Notes under the pieces: model-generated
What the model saw: the letters and a program-made list of their open reading frames with translations, nothing else
What the model was told of the DNA's origin: nothing
The model's database searches: none
Position numbers and translations under genes: made by a program
From: Leuconostoc inhae
Lineage (GTDB): Bacteria; Bacillota; Bacilli; Lactobacillales; Lactobacillaceae
Length of the DNA: 64,000 bases
Reading direction: 5' to 3'
Assembly: GCF_019656015.1 (NCBI RefSeq)
Contig: NZ_BPKW01000006.1
Location: forward strand, 62,001-126,000
Shown here: positions 43,425 through 52,005 of the stretch, one piece after another
Numbering within the stretch: position 1 is the first letter of the stretch
Layout of the letters: each line of letters begins with the position of its first letter

Positions 43425-44687
43425 TTAAGCCTCTTCATGCCATTTCTTGAAAATAACAGCCGCGTTATGACCACCAAAGCCATAATTTGCACTCAACACA
43501 TATTCGGGTGCTTGCTTCTGTGTGGCCTTAGTTACCAAATTAATGACTTTAGTGTCTTCATCTTGCTCGTCATTACCAACGTTAACTGGTAATTCGCCAC
43601 GAACAAGTGAACCAACTGATATTAAGGCTTCAATTGCGCCAGCTGCACCCAATAGATGACCGGTCATACCCTTTGTTGATGATACTGGTAGTGTATTTTC
43701 ACCAAAGACAGTTGCTATGGCATGTGCTTCTCCAGAATCATTAGCGCCAGTTGCTGTACCATGTGCGTTAATATATGAAATTTTTTCTGCTGGTAAGTTT
43801 GCATCTTGTAGCGCATCAACCATTGCTCGTGCAGCACCTTCGCCATCAGGTGAAGGCGAAGTCATATGATAAGCATCAGATGATGAGCCATAACCTACTA
43901 ATTCAGCTAATATGTTAGCACCGCGTGCTTGTGCATGTTCCAAACTTTCAATAACCAAAATACCAGAACCTTCACCAAGAACAAATCCATGACGATTTTT
44001 ATCAAATGGCTTTGAAGCTTGTGCTGGATCTTCCTCTTTTGACAAAGCAGTTAATGCCGCAAAACCAGCAATACCAATCTCGTTAACTGTTGCCTCTGCA
44101 CCACCGGTTAGCATAACGTCTGCTTTACCAGATTGAATACGCCAGAATGCCTCACCGATAGCATTAGTTGCTGAAGCACAGGCTGTAACAATGGTATAAT
44201 TAACCCCTTTTGCACCAAAGCGTAATGACACATTACCAGAGACCATATTCGGAATTGATTCTGGTACAAACAATGGGCTAACACGTTGTGGTCCCTTATC
44301 ATGCATCTTAATTACTTGCTCTTGAATCGTTGTTAAACCACCAATACCATTACCCAAGATAACACCAAAACGATTTGGGTCTGCAACAGTTGTTGGATTT
44401 TCTGAACCTGCTGCCGACTTTAAACCAGCATTTTCTAAAGCTTGATCAGCTGCATCAACAGCATATTGGGAAAATAAATCCATTTTACGTGCATCGCGTT
44501 TACCAACACGTTGTGCTGGATCAAATCCATCAACTTGCCCAGCTACTGTAATGCCAGTTTCTGACGCATCAAACTTAGTGATGGGTTTGATACCAATTTT
44601 TTCATTAAAAATACCATTCAAAAATGTTTCTGTATCATTACCAAGCGGTGTAACTGCACCAAGACCTGTAATTACTACTCGTGACAT
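43425..44687 (-). CDS. fabF: 3-oxoacyl-ACP synthase II
   Basis: This 420-residue condensing enzyme elongates acyl-ACP with malonyl-ACP. The active-site Cys is in TIVTACASATNAIGEAFW (~residue 169). Catalytic His residues are in INAHGTATGANDSGEAHA (~310) and SSTKGMTGHLLGAAGA (~345). AAAGGAG precedes the ATG. In relatives with a FabN-type isomerase one FabF also serves the unsaturated branch, and this is the only FabF in the window. Confidence 0.97.
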   Translation of the reverse strand: MSRVVITGLGAVTPLGNDTETFLNGIFNEKIGIKPITKFDASETGITVAGQVDGFDPAQRVGKRDARKMDLFSQYAVDAADQALENAGLKSAAGSENPTTVADPNRFGVILGNGIGGLTTIQEQVIKMHDKGPQRVSPLFVPESIPNMVSGNVSLRFGAKGVNYTIVTACASATNAIGEAFWRIQSGKADVMLTGGAEATVNEIGIAGFAALTALSKEEDPAQASKPFDKNRHGFVLGEGSGILVIESLEHAQARGANILAELVGYGSSSDAYHMTSPSPDGEGAARAMVDALQDANLPAEKISYINAHGTATGANDSGEAHAIATVFGENTLPVSSTKGMTGHLLGAAGAIEALISVGSLVRGELPVNVGNDEQDEDTKVINLVTKATQKQAPEYVLSANYGFGGHNAAVIFKKWHEEA

Positions 44688-44702
44688 GTGATTCTCCTTT
44701 AA

Positions 44703-45437
44703 TTAAATATATAGCCCGCCATCAATACTGAGGGTTTGTCCTGTGATATAGGCACTTCCAGCCAAGAATAATGCAGCTTCGGCAATTTCATTAGCTTCAC
44801 CAAATCGAGATAATGGGATATTTTCTAAAATTTTAGCCTGTGTCTCTTCTGATAATACATTGGTCATGTCAGACACAATCATACCAGGAGCAATAGCATT
44901 AACACGAATACCCCGACGAGCGCCTTCTTTAGCCAAGCTCTTAGTCAAACCAATAATGCCAGCTTTTGAAGCTGCATAATTAATCTGTCCCATATTACCC
45001 ATTAACCCAACAACTGAACTCAAATTAATAATTGCCCCATGTTTTTGGCGAATCATTTTTTTGAACACAGGTTGTGTCACATTAAACGTACCATTCAAAT
45101 TAACATTAACAACTTCTGCAAAATCATTTGGCGCCATAGCCATGGCCAATTGATCCTTCGTAATGCCAGCATTGTTAATTAACACATCAACACCAGCAAA
45201 ATTTTCTTGCTTATAAAGTGCTTTCAAACTTGCTTCTGCTGCTTCTGCATCTGCAATATCAAATTGTAGAATTTGAGGTTTTTGTTTGAAATCTGCGTAA
45301 ATAGCTGGTTTTATTTCTGAACGTGCATGTAAAATGACATGCGCACCGGCTGCATCAAACGCTTTAGCAATTGCTAAGCCAATGCCACGTGAAGAACCAG
45401 TTACCAATACAGTTTGGTTTGTAAAATCCATCATCAT
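44703..45437 (-). CDS. fabG: 3-oxoacyl-ACP reductase
   Basis: This 244-residue NADPH-dependent SDR reduces 3-oxoacyl-ACP. It shows the cofactor loop VTGSSRGIGLAIAKAF, the NNAG motif VLINNAGITKD, and the catalytic Ser-Tyr-Lys in NLSSVVGLMG and INYAASKAGIIGL. Three consecutive ATGs at the start overlap the fabD stop; AAGGAG upstream fits them. The C-terminus GQTLSIDGGLYI is typical. Confidence 0.97.
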   Translation of the reverse strand: MMMDFTNQTVLVTGSSRGIGLAIAKAFDAAGAHVILHARSEIKPAIYADFKQKPQILQFDIADAEAAEASLKALYKQENFAGVDVLINNAGITKDQLAMAMAPNDFAEVVNVNLNGTFNVTQPVFKKMIRQKHGAIINLSSVVGLMGNMGQINYAASKAGIIGLTKSLAKEGARRGIRVNAIAPGMIVSDMTNVLSEETQAKILENIPLSRFGEANEIAEAALFLAGSAYITGQTLSIDGGLYI

Positions 45438-46381
45438 TAAATGCTTTCTCCTTCTGCTAACAACATCTCTTTGACCATGTTAAAGCTTTCTAAATCACTA
45501 ATCGCATATCGCTTCACATCTTTTGGTGCGATTTTCTTAGCGAATTTGATCAAGGTATCAGCTGGACCCACTTCTAAGAATGTATCAACACCTAGATCTA
45601 ACATATTTTGCATGGCTTGCGCAAAATATGTTGGTGAAATAATTTGTTTAGTTAATGTGTCAAACAACGTTTCTTTTGTAAATTGCTTCCCTGTTGTATT
45701 TGAATACACAGGATATTGCATATCGTTAAATGTTTCGTCTGACAAGCGTTCTGTCAACTGTGTTGCGGCATCAGTCAGTAGTGGCGTATGAAATGCGCCA
45801 GATACAGGTAACTCTACCATTCGTTGTATACCTGCTTCAGATAACGCAGTCATCGCAATATCAACATCCTCTGATACGCCGCCAATAACCAGCTGAGCAA
45901 AGGTATTGTAATTAGCTGGATAGACATGCTTACCTTCTGCTTGTAATGTTGATAAAACATCTGTAACAAGCTGCTGCTTATCTCCCATTACGGCAACCAT
46001 TTTACCGGGATTTGCATCGCCAACAGTTTGCATGTATTGACCACGATCTTTAATAATAGCAACCGCTTGATCAAAGTTTAATGCGCCACTAGCTGATAAT
46101 GCAGAATACTCACCCAAACTTAATCCAAGTCCCGCTACTGGTGTTGGTAATGCGTCACCTAATGCCTTAATTATCGCATAACTCATTGTTAAAATAGCAG
46201 GTTGTGCATATGATGTTTGTTTAATTTTCACGTCATCATTTGCTACTTCTTGTAAATCATAACCTAAGATCTTAGACGCTTGATCAACTGTCGCTTTATA
46301 TTCTGGTATGTTTTGATATAAATCAAGTCCCATACCAGCTTTTTGTGCCCCTTGGCCACTAAATAAAATTCCCAGTTTCAT
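45437..46381 (-). CDS. fabD: Malonyl-CoA:ACP transacylase
   Basis: This 314-residue enzyme transfers malonyl from CoA to ACP. The nucleophilic Ser is in AGLGLSLGEYSALSASGA (GxSxG, ~residue 90), the oxyanion Gln in FSGQGAQKAGMG and the His in VSGAFHTPLL (~residue 200). The ATG at 46381 follows GGTGGGG by 9 nt. Confidence 0.96.
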   Translation of the reverse strand: MKLGILFSGQGAQKAGMGLDLYQNIPEYKATVDQASKILGYDLQEVANDDVKIKQTSYAQPAILTMSYAIIKALGDALPTPVAGLGLSLGEYSALSASGALNFDQAVAIIKDRGQYMQTVGDANPGKMVAVMGDKQQLVTDVLSTLQAEGKHVYPANYNTFAQLVIGGVSEDVDIAMTALSEAGIQRMVELPVSGAFHTPLLTDAATQLTERLSDETFNDMQYPVYSNTTGKQFTKETLFDTLTKQIISPTYFAQAMQNMLDLGVDTFLEVGPADTLIKFAKKIAPKDVKRYAISDLESFNMVKEMLLAEGESI

Positions 46382-46438
46382 ATTGCTAAACCCCACCTAT
46401 TATCTCACTATAGTCACACCAACAACAATTGGTTGACA

Positions 46439-47404
46439 TTACAAAGTTGTATTATCAATACCCATCACATCGGTTGCTTGTTTCCAAATATCTGACAAAA
46501 TATCTGCTGCTGGCTTTTCGTCTTGAATCAATCCTGATATTTGACCAGCCATAAACGCACCACCATTTTTGTCACCCTCTTGAACTGCACGACGCAATGT
46601 GCCTGATTCAAGCTTTTCCATTGCGGCTGCATCTGGCTTTTCTTTTTGTAATTCGTCCACTTCATTTCGAACGAAACTTTTTGCCATTTTATTTTTCAAA
46701 ACACGTGCACGATTACCCAATATATTACCAGTAACAATCGTATCAATATCTTTGGCCTTAATAATTTTAGCCTTGTAATTTGGATGAACTTCAGATTCAG
46801 TTGCTGTTAAGAATCGTGTTCCCATCTGCGCACCGGCCGCACCTAACATGAATGCTGCAGCAACGCCACGGCCATCACCAATACCACCAGCCGCAATCAC
46901 TGGAATATTCACAGCATCGACAACTTGTGGTACAAGTGTCATTGTCGTTAGCATGCCAATGTGTCCACCAGACTCCATACCCTCAGCAATAACAGCATCA
47001 ACGCCTTTTTTCTCCATCATTTGTGCTAATGAAACCGAAGGTACAACTGGCATAACAATGATTCCAGCTGCGTGTAATTCTGCCAAAAATGGTGAAGGAT
47101 CTCCAGCACCAGTTGCTACAACAGCGACGCCTTCTTCAATGATAACGTCAAAAACTTCGCGAATATGGCGACTCAACAACATCACATTAACACCAAAAGG
47201 CTTGTCAGTTAATGATTTGACACGTTTGATTTCCCGACGAACATCTTCACCATGCCAGTAACCTGTACCGATGAATCCTAAGCCACCAGCTTCGGAAACT
47301 GCTGCTGCTAAAACGCCAGTTCCTGCCCATGTCATACCGCCTTCAACGATTGGATATTTCATTCCCAATTTTTTAAAAAGCGGGTTATTTACAATTACTG
47401 CCAT
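46439..47404 (-). CDS. fabK: Enoyl-ACP reductase II (FMN-dependent)
   Basis: This 321-residue TIM-barrel flavoprotein reduces enoyl-ACP with NAD(P)H. It takes the place of the triclosan-sensitive FabI, which is not in this window. Typical motifs are YPIVEGGMTWAGTGVLAAAV at the N-terminus, GMESGGHIGMLTTMTLVPQV, and the phosphate-binding IPVIAAGGIGDGRGVAAAF. The ATG at 47404 has AAAGGA 7 nt upstream. Confidence 0.96.
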   Translation of the reverse strand: MAVIVNNPLFKKLGMKYPIVEGGMTWAGTGVLAAAVSEAGGLGFIGTGYWHGEDVRREIKRVKSLTDKPFGVNVMLLSRHIREVFDVIIEEGVAVVATGAGDPSPFLAELHAAGIIVMPVVPSVSLAQMMEKKGVDAVIAEGMESGGHIGMLTTMTLVPQVVDAVNIPVIAAGGIGDGRGVAAAFMLGAAGAQMGTRFLTATESEVHPNYKAKIIKAKDIDTIVTGNILGNRARVLKNKMAKSFVRNEVDELQKEKPDAAAMEKLESGTLRRAVQEGDKNGGAFMAGQISGLIQDEKPAADILSDIWKQATDVMGIDNTTL

Positions 47405-47460
47405 TATATTTTCCTTTAAATTAACTATGTACGTGACCATAAACTGATCACTTGTAACAT

Positions 47461-47700
47461 TTATGCTGCTAATTGTTCCTTAACCTTGTCAACCAAGTCT
47501 TGTGTTGTCTTGATATCTTCGGCAACAGCCAACTTAATGTCAAAATCGTCTTCAACGCGGTTCAAAACTTCAAATAAGTCCAATGAATCAGCATCAATAT
47601 CGTTTGTTAAGTCTGTTGTCAAACTCACTTCATTTTCTTCTAAATCAAACTGATCTACTAATATTTCCTTAACTTTGTCAAAAATTTCTGTGTCTGTCAT
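47461..47700 (-). CDS. acpP: Acyl carrier protein
   Basis: This 79-residue acidic four-helix carrier has DIDADSLDLFEVLNRVEDDF, where the Ser (~residue 38) takes the 4'-phosphopantetheine arm. It lies between fabH and fabK, and CAGGAG precedes the ATG. It carries all intermediates of the pathway encoded around it. Confidence 0.97.
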   Translation of the reverse strand: MTDTEIFDKVKEILVDQFDLEENEVSLTTDLTNDIDADSLDLFEVLNRVEDDFDIKLAVAEDIKTTQDLVDKVKEQLAA

Positions 47701-47772
47701 GATTCTATTCTCCTGATATCTGTTTTATGTATTTTCGTTAGATTTTTACGGTGCAGCCGTCTACACCGGTTT

Positions 47773-48744
47773 TTAAATTTTCCAAATTTGAGCGCCGACA
47801 GTTAGACCGCCGCCAAAGCCAACAAAAGCAATTGTTTGACCAGCATGAACCTTGCCAGATACAACTAATTCATCAAATAATAAGCCGATACTTGCTGCAC
47901 TCGTATTACCATTTTCGACCATATTAGTCGGGAACTTATCCGCAGGTTGTCCAAAGCGTTTAGCAATTGATGTCACAATTCTAGCATTAGCTTGATGCAG
48001 TAAATAATAATCCACATCATCAGCTGCAACGTCTGCTTTTTCTAAAGCATCTTGTAACACATCGGGCACTTCACGAGTAGCAAAGTTATAAACTTCACGG
48101 CCGTTTTGATGGAAATATGGGTCAACTGGACTAATTTCTCCAGCAAAAGGATTTTTATTAGCAAATTGACCTGCTACTAAATTATCCCCCTTATTACCAT
48201 ACGTACGCATTTGTTCGCCAAGTAGCCCAATATTTTCTGTTGTTGTCTCAACAAGCACACCGGCTGCGCCATCGCCAAACAGTACTGCTGTTGTACGATC
48301 TTGCCAGTCTACTAATTTTGATAACACTTCTGACCCAATAACAAGCCCACGTCGATATCGTGTTGATATGAGACTGGTAGCGACACTCAAACCATAGACA
48401 AACCCTGAGCATGCAGCACTTAGGTCAAAAGCAAAAGCATTATTGGCCCCAATTGCCCCCTGAACTATTGCTGCGGTGCTTGGTGACAAACTGTCAGGCG
48501 ACATCGTACTAACAATAATAAAATCTAAACTATCTGCTGCAATACCTGACTTGTCTAATAATTGTTTAGCTACTGAGGTAGCTAAATCGCTTGTATTTTC
48601 AGTTGTCACAATATGGCGTTTATGGATACCCGTTCTACTAAATATCCAATCATCATTCGTATCCATAATGTGACTTAATTCTTGATTGGTTACTTGGTGT
48701 TCTGGTAATTGCCGTGCTGAGGCTACAATCTTTAAATGTTCCAT
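47773..48744 (-). CDS. fabH: 3-oxoacyl-ACP synthase III
   Basis: This 323-residue enzyme starts chains by condensing acyl-CoA with malonyl-ACP. The catalytic Cys is in FDLSAACSGFVYGLSVA (~residue 112), the His in YYLLHQANARIVTSIAKRFG and the Asn in ENGNTSAASIGLLF. It overlaps the end of fabT by 13 bp and has its own GGGGGAG ribosome-binding site. Confidence 0.97.
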   Translation of the reverse strand: MEHLKIVASARQLPEHQVTNQELSHIMDTNDDWIFSRTGIHKRHIVTTENTSDLATSVAKQLLDKSGIAADSLDFIIVSTMSPDSLSPSTAAIVQGAIGANNAFAFDLSAACSGFVYGLSVATSLISTRYRRGLVIGSEVLSKLVDWQDRTTAVLFGDGAAGVLVETTTENIGLLGEQMRTYGNKGDNLVAGQFANKNPFAGEISPVDPYFHQNGREVYNFATREVPDVLQDALEKADVAADDVDYYLLHQANARIVTSIAKRFGQPADKFPTNMVENGNTSAASIGLLFDELVVSGKVHAGQTIAFVGFGGGLTVGAQIWKI

Positions 48745-49211
48745 GGCTCCCCCTTAATGTTTCGTACGTTCCTAAGATAACTCACCAAATTATGAATGGC
48801 ACGTCTCACCGTTTGGATTTCACTTTCTTGCATATCTTTTAACAAATTATGCGTCAAATCTCGATGAAACTCTTGATGGGCACGATAAACAACACGGCCC
48901 TTATGTGTCAAACCTAAACGCACAACACGTCGATCTTTGTCTGAGCGTCTTCGCTCAATATATCCCTTATCAACAAGCCTATCAATAGCTGTTGTCATTG
49001 CGCTAGGGGTTAAATGAATCATCTTAGCAACTTGTGATGCACTTTTTTCAGAATACATCGAGATGGCGTCAATTGTATGCATATCTTTTAATGTAATATC
49101 AGAAAAATAACTTTGCTTTAAAGCGGCTTCTTCAATCCACATCACATTATTAAACACGACAACAAGCTCATCATTTAATTCTTCGAAATACGGTGTTGAT
49201 GTGTCATTCAT
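48732..49211 (-). CDS. fabT: MarR-family regulator of fatty-acid synthesis
   Basis: This 159-residue MarR winged-helix protein has the recognition segment SASQVAKMIHLTPSAMTTAI and wing VDKGYIERRRSDKDRRVVRL. Its place as second gene of the fab operon matches FabT, the acyl-ACP-assisted repressor of this pathway in streptococci and lactococci. Two FabT-like boxes flank the operon promoter (49725-49786), so it probably regulates itself. The ATG at 49211 overlaps the preceding stop (ATGAATGA) with no good ribosome-binding site, so it is coupled. Confidence 0.93.
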   Translation of the reverse strand: MNDTSTPYFEELNDELVVVFNNVMWIEEAALKQSYFSDITLKDMHTIDAISMYSEKSASQVAKMIHLTPSAMTTAIDRLVDKGYIERRRSDKDRRVVRLGLTHKGRVVYRAHQEFHRDLTHNLLKDMQESEIQTVRRAIHNLVSYLRNVRNIKGEPWNI

Positions 49212-49650
49212 CTGTTTTATCTGGAGAAACGACAAACATCAGTTCTGCGGATGTCGCTGTCTTCCCATCAACTTTAGCTTCAACAATCACGCTCCCCATA
49301 TTCGCACGTAATTTACCAAAAGTGACATGTAACTTCAATACATCACCAGGTACAACCATTTTTTTAAATTTGGCATTATCAATGCCTGTCATATAAGCTG
49401 TTTTACCTTTAAATTGTGGTGATGATAAAATTAATATTGACGCTGCTTGTGCCAATGATTCAATAATTAATACACCAGGCATCACAGGATTTCCTGGGAA
49501 ATGCCCTTGGAAAAATTGCTCGTTGATTGTCACGTTTTTAACCGCAACTATTGATTCGTCTGGTACCATTTCTTCAACATAATCCATGTAAAGAATGGGA
49601 TAACGATTTGGGATAAGATCCATAATTTCTGTTGTTGTTAGAACTGGCAT
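49204..49650 (-). CDS. FabZ-type dehydratase, FabN-like candidate isomerase
   Basis: This 148-residue hot-dog protein is the first gene of the operon. The catalytic His in FQGHFPGNPVMPGVLIIESL and Glu are kept. Its N-terminal IPNRYPILYMDYVEE differs from the usual PHRYP of FabZ and recalls enterococcal FabN, which both dehydrates and isomerises to start unsaturated fatty acids. No fabM or fabA is in the window, so this copy is the best candidate for that branch. That role is inference. The Shine-Dalgarno (GAAAGGA, 49711-49717) is about 60 nt from the ATG. Confidence 0.88.
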   Translation of the reverse strand: MPVLTTTEIMDLIPNRYPILYMDYVEEMVPDESIVAVKNVTINEQFFQGHFPGNPVMPGVLIIESLAQAASILILSSPQFKGKTAYMTGIDNAKFKKMVVPGDVLKLHVTFGKLRANMGSVIVEAKVDGKTATSAELMFVVSPDKTDE

Positions 49651-49724
49651 AATTTGTAAGCGTGATTAGTGACCTTATAAATAGGATAATTATAAATCAC
49701 AACACACATTTCCTTTCGTCTAAT

Positions 49725-49786
49725 ACTTCGACTATCGAAATATATAATAACAAAATTATCTCATGATTTATTTCGATAGTCAAACT
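49725..49786 (-). promoter_or_regulatory. Promoter of the fab operon with two FabT-like boxes
   Basis: On the minus strand TTGACT (49778-49783) lies 17 bp from GATAAT (49755-49760). A box AGTTTGACTATCGAAAT covers the -35 element. A second, nearly identical box in opposite orientation (ACTTCGACTATCGAAAT on the plus strand, 49725-49741) lies just after the start of transcription. This is the classic layout for FabT repression. Confidence 0.8.
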
Positions 49787-49824
49787 AAATTGTCGTAAAA
49801 TAAAAAAATACTGTCGCCAGTATC

Positions 49825-50634
49825 TTAAAAGTCTAATATAATAAGATGATTTTGCCACTCTGTTATAAAATCATCACTCACCCACTCATGCACACGTGTT
49901 GTGTTGTACCCTACTGCAGCATTGTAGTATATGTTATTGCCGACTTTTAATGGCGCGGGATGTAAGTGTAAATGTCCCGTAACTGTCGCAATAGTATAAG
50001 AATTATCTAAAATTTCGCCGATTCTATGACTGCCTAAAAGTGCATTGGCCATGTCCAAGCGTGATGCGCCATTTGGAAAGCGTTTAATGTAATCACTACG
50101 TGGCACAAAGTGTGACACAACAACGGTTTGTTTATGGTCAGCTGCATCTAATTGTTTTTGTAACTGTCCCATATTACGATTAAAACGTTCTTTATCTGAA
50201 ACAGGTTGCTTAATCCGTCGATCATACCAAAATGCATTTTTAAATTGCTGAATTTGTTGTTCAGTATAGTCGTCACCAACAAAATCATAGTTATACCAAC
50301 CATTGTTAGCAATCAATCGCACTGTAGGTGTCAAATCAATAAACTTATTATGAAAATAAAGTGGATCAATATCACTTTCTAATTCATCATAGGTGACGCC
50401 ATTTCCCATATCATGATTACCGGCAATGAATCGAATGATCATTTTATCGCCCAATGCATCTTGCATATCACGTGCAAATGATAATGATTTTTGAAAATCA
50501 TTAAACAAATCGCCGGCAATAACATAAATATCAACAGATTGGTTCAATAAATAAAGTGCCTGTACATGCATAGCACGTTTGACATCAATCTTATTTAAGT
50601 CAAAATGATTGTCTGATGAAAATGCAACTTTCAC
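49825..50634 (-). CDS. Calcineurin-like metallophosphoesterase
   Basis: This 269-residue phosphoesterase shows the five metal-binding blocks: FSSDNHFD, VIAGDLFND, RFIAGNHDMG, VVSHFVPRSD and TVTGHLHLHPA. The start is GTG at 50634, 8 nt after AAAGAGG; upstream in-frame codons have no ribosome-binding site. Substrate unknown. It is divergent from nothing and follows gap on the same strand after a terminator. Confidence 0.88.
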   Translation of the reverse strand: MKVAFSSDNHFDLNKIDVKRAMHVQALYLLNQSVDIYVIAGDLFNDFQKSLSFARDMQDALGDKMIIRFIAGNHDMGNGVTYDELESDIDPLYFHNKFIDLTPTVRLIANNGWYNYDFVGDDYTEQQIQQFKNAFWYDRRIKQPVSDKERFNRNMGQLQKQLDAADHKQTVVVSHFVPRSDYIKRFPNGASRLDMANALLGSHRIGEILDNSYTIATVTGHLHLHPAPLKVGNNIYYNAAVGYNTTRVHEWVSDDFITEWQNHLIILDF

Positions 50635-50698
50635 TGTTGGAACCTCTTTCCACATAGATAAATAAAGTATAGCATATTTTATTAAAAAAAGATTGCCA

Positions 50699-50728
50699 CT
50701 AAAAAAGCCTGCCGAAGCAGGTTTTTAT
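50699..50728 (-). terminator. Terminator of gap
   Basis: On the minus strand AAAAACCTGC TTCG GCAGGCTTTTTT forms a short GC-rich stem with a TTCG tetraloop and a U-tract. Confidence 0.9.
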
Positions 50729-50749
50729 TTTAGTATAGCTTTATATTTT

Positions 50750-51766
50750 TTACAATGTCGCGAAGTGCAACAATGTACGGATCATGTTTGAAGTGAAACC
50801 ATATTCATTGTCATACCAAGCAGAGATTTTAACCAATTGTGAACCGTTACCAGTAGTGATTTCAGTTTGTGTTGGGTCAAATACTGTACCATGTGTGTCG
50901 CCAATGATATCTGTTGATACCAAACCATCACCATTATATCCAAATGATTCTGATTCGTACTTCTTCATTGCTGCGTTCACTTCATCAACAGTTACTTCTT
51001 TGTCCAAAGTTGCTGTCAATTCAGTTACTGAACCATCGATAACAGGTACACGGAATGCGTGTCCTTGCAAACGACCATCCAATTCAGGGATAACCAAGCC
51101 GATAGCCTTGGCAGCACCTGATGAATGTGGCAAAGTTGTGTTTGCAGCAGCGCGGTTTTGTTGGCGCTTAGCAAATCCTGACTTAGGTGCATCTTGCAAA
51201 GCTTGAGAAGCTGTGTACGCATGCACTGTTGTCATTGTTCCAGCTTTAACACCGAATTCCTTGTTCAATGCATTAGCCATTGGTGCTAATGATTGCGTTG
51301 TGCATGAACCAGCGGAAACAATTGTGTCATCTGCAGTCAAGATGTCTTGGTTAACACCATAGACAACTGTAGGAACAGCACCGGCTGGTGCTGAAACCAA
51401 TACCTTCTTAGCACCAGCATCCAAATGAGCTTGTGACTTTTCGGCTGACGTATAGAAACCTGTTGCTTCTAATACATAGTCAACACCATCGTTAGCAACC
51501 CACTTCAAGTCTGCAGCATTACGTTCTGCATAAACTGAGTAGTGCTTACCATTAACGATGATACCAGTATCATCTGATGAAACTTCAGCGTTCAAAGTAC
51601 CGTGAATTGAGTCATACTTCAACAGGTATGCCAACATATCAGGGCTAGTCAAATCGTTGATTGCAACAACTTCAATATCTGAAGCCTTGTCTGATAATTC
51701 AAGAATACGACGGAAGGCCAAACGGCCAATACGTCCAAATCCGTTAATACCAATCTTAACAGTCAT
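50750..51766 (-). CDS. gap: Glyceraldehyde-3-phosphate dehydrogenase
   Basis: This 338-residue NAD-dependent glycolytic enzyme begins [19 protein letters not shown]. The catalytic Cys is in [18 protein letters not shown]; the usual sequence is SNASCTTN, so this lineage has TQ in place of TN. The His is in [17 protein letters not shown]. The ATG at 51766 has GGAGG upstream. Codon use is strongly biased, as expected for a highly expressed gene. In heterofermenters it works after phosphoketolase. Confidence 0.97.
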   Translation of the reverse strand: MTVKIGINGFGRIGRLAFRRILELSDKASDIEVVAINDLTSPDMLAYLLKYDSIHGTLNAEVSSDDTGIIVNGKHYSVYAERNAADLKWVANDGVDYVLEATGFYTSAEKSQAHLDAGAKKVLVSAPAGAVPTVVYGVNQDILTADDTIVSAGSCTTQSLAPMANALNKEFGVKAGTMTTVHAYTASQALQDAPKSGFAKRQQNRAAANTTLPHSSGAAKAIGLVIPELDGRLQGHAFRVPVIDGSVTELTATLDKEVTVDEVNAAMKKYESESFGYNGDGLVSTDIIGDTHGTVFDPTQTEITTGNGSQLVKISAWYDNEYGFTSNMIRTLLHFATL

Positions 51767-51815
51767 GTGTATAGATCCTCCAAAGATTTTGTTTTTGACT
51801 TTTGTCAACAACCAT

Positions 51816-51824
51816 ATTATAGCA
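51816..51824 (-). promoter_or_regulatory. Extended -10 promoter of gap
   Basis: On the minus strand TGCTATAAT is a consensus extended -10 box; no good -35 box is seen. A small inverted repeat TTGAC AAAA GTCAA follows in the 5' leader (about 51797-51810). Confidence 0.7.
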
Positions 51825-52005
51825 CAAAGTTAATGCTTGAGCGAACGCACGTGATTGCTTTTTTTTAAAATCACACTTGCAAAATTACAACGGATATGCC
51901 TAATCAATCAACGTTTTTGTTACACATCAATTGTTTAAAAGCCGCTATTAAGCGACGAAATAACATTCATCTTTGTGATTGATCTAACATTATTTTATAA
52001 CAACT

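Noticed and set aside
51767..52005. Possible riboswitch between gap and metG
   Set aside because: No T-box, SAM or other known motif is seen; only the gap promoter and a small TTGAC/GTCAA repeat.
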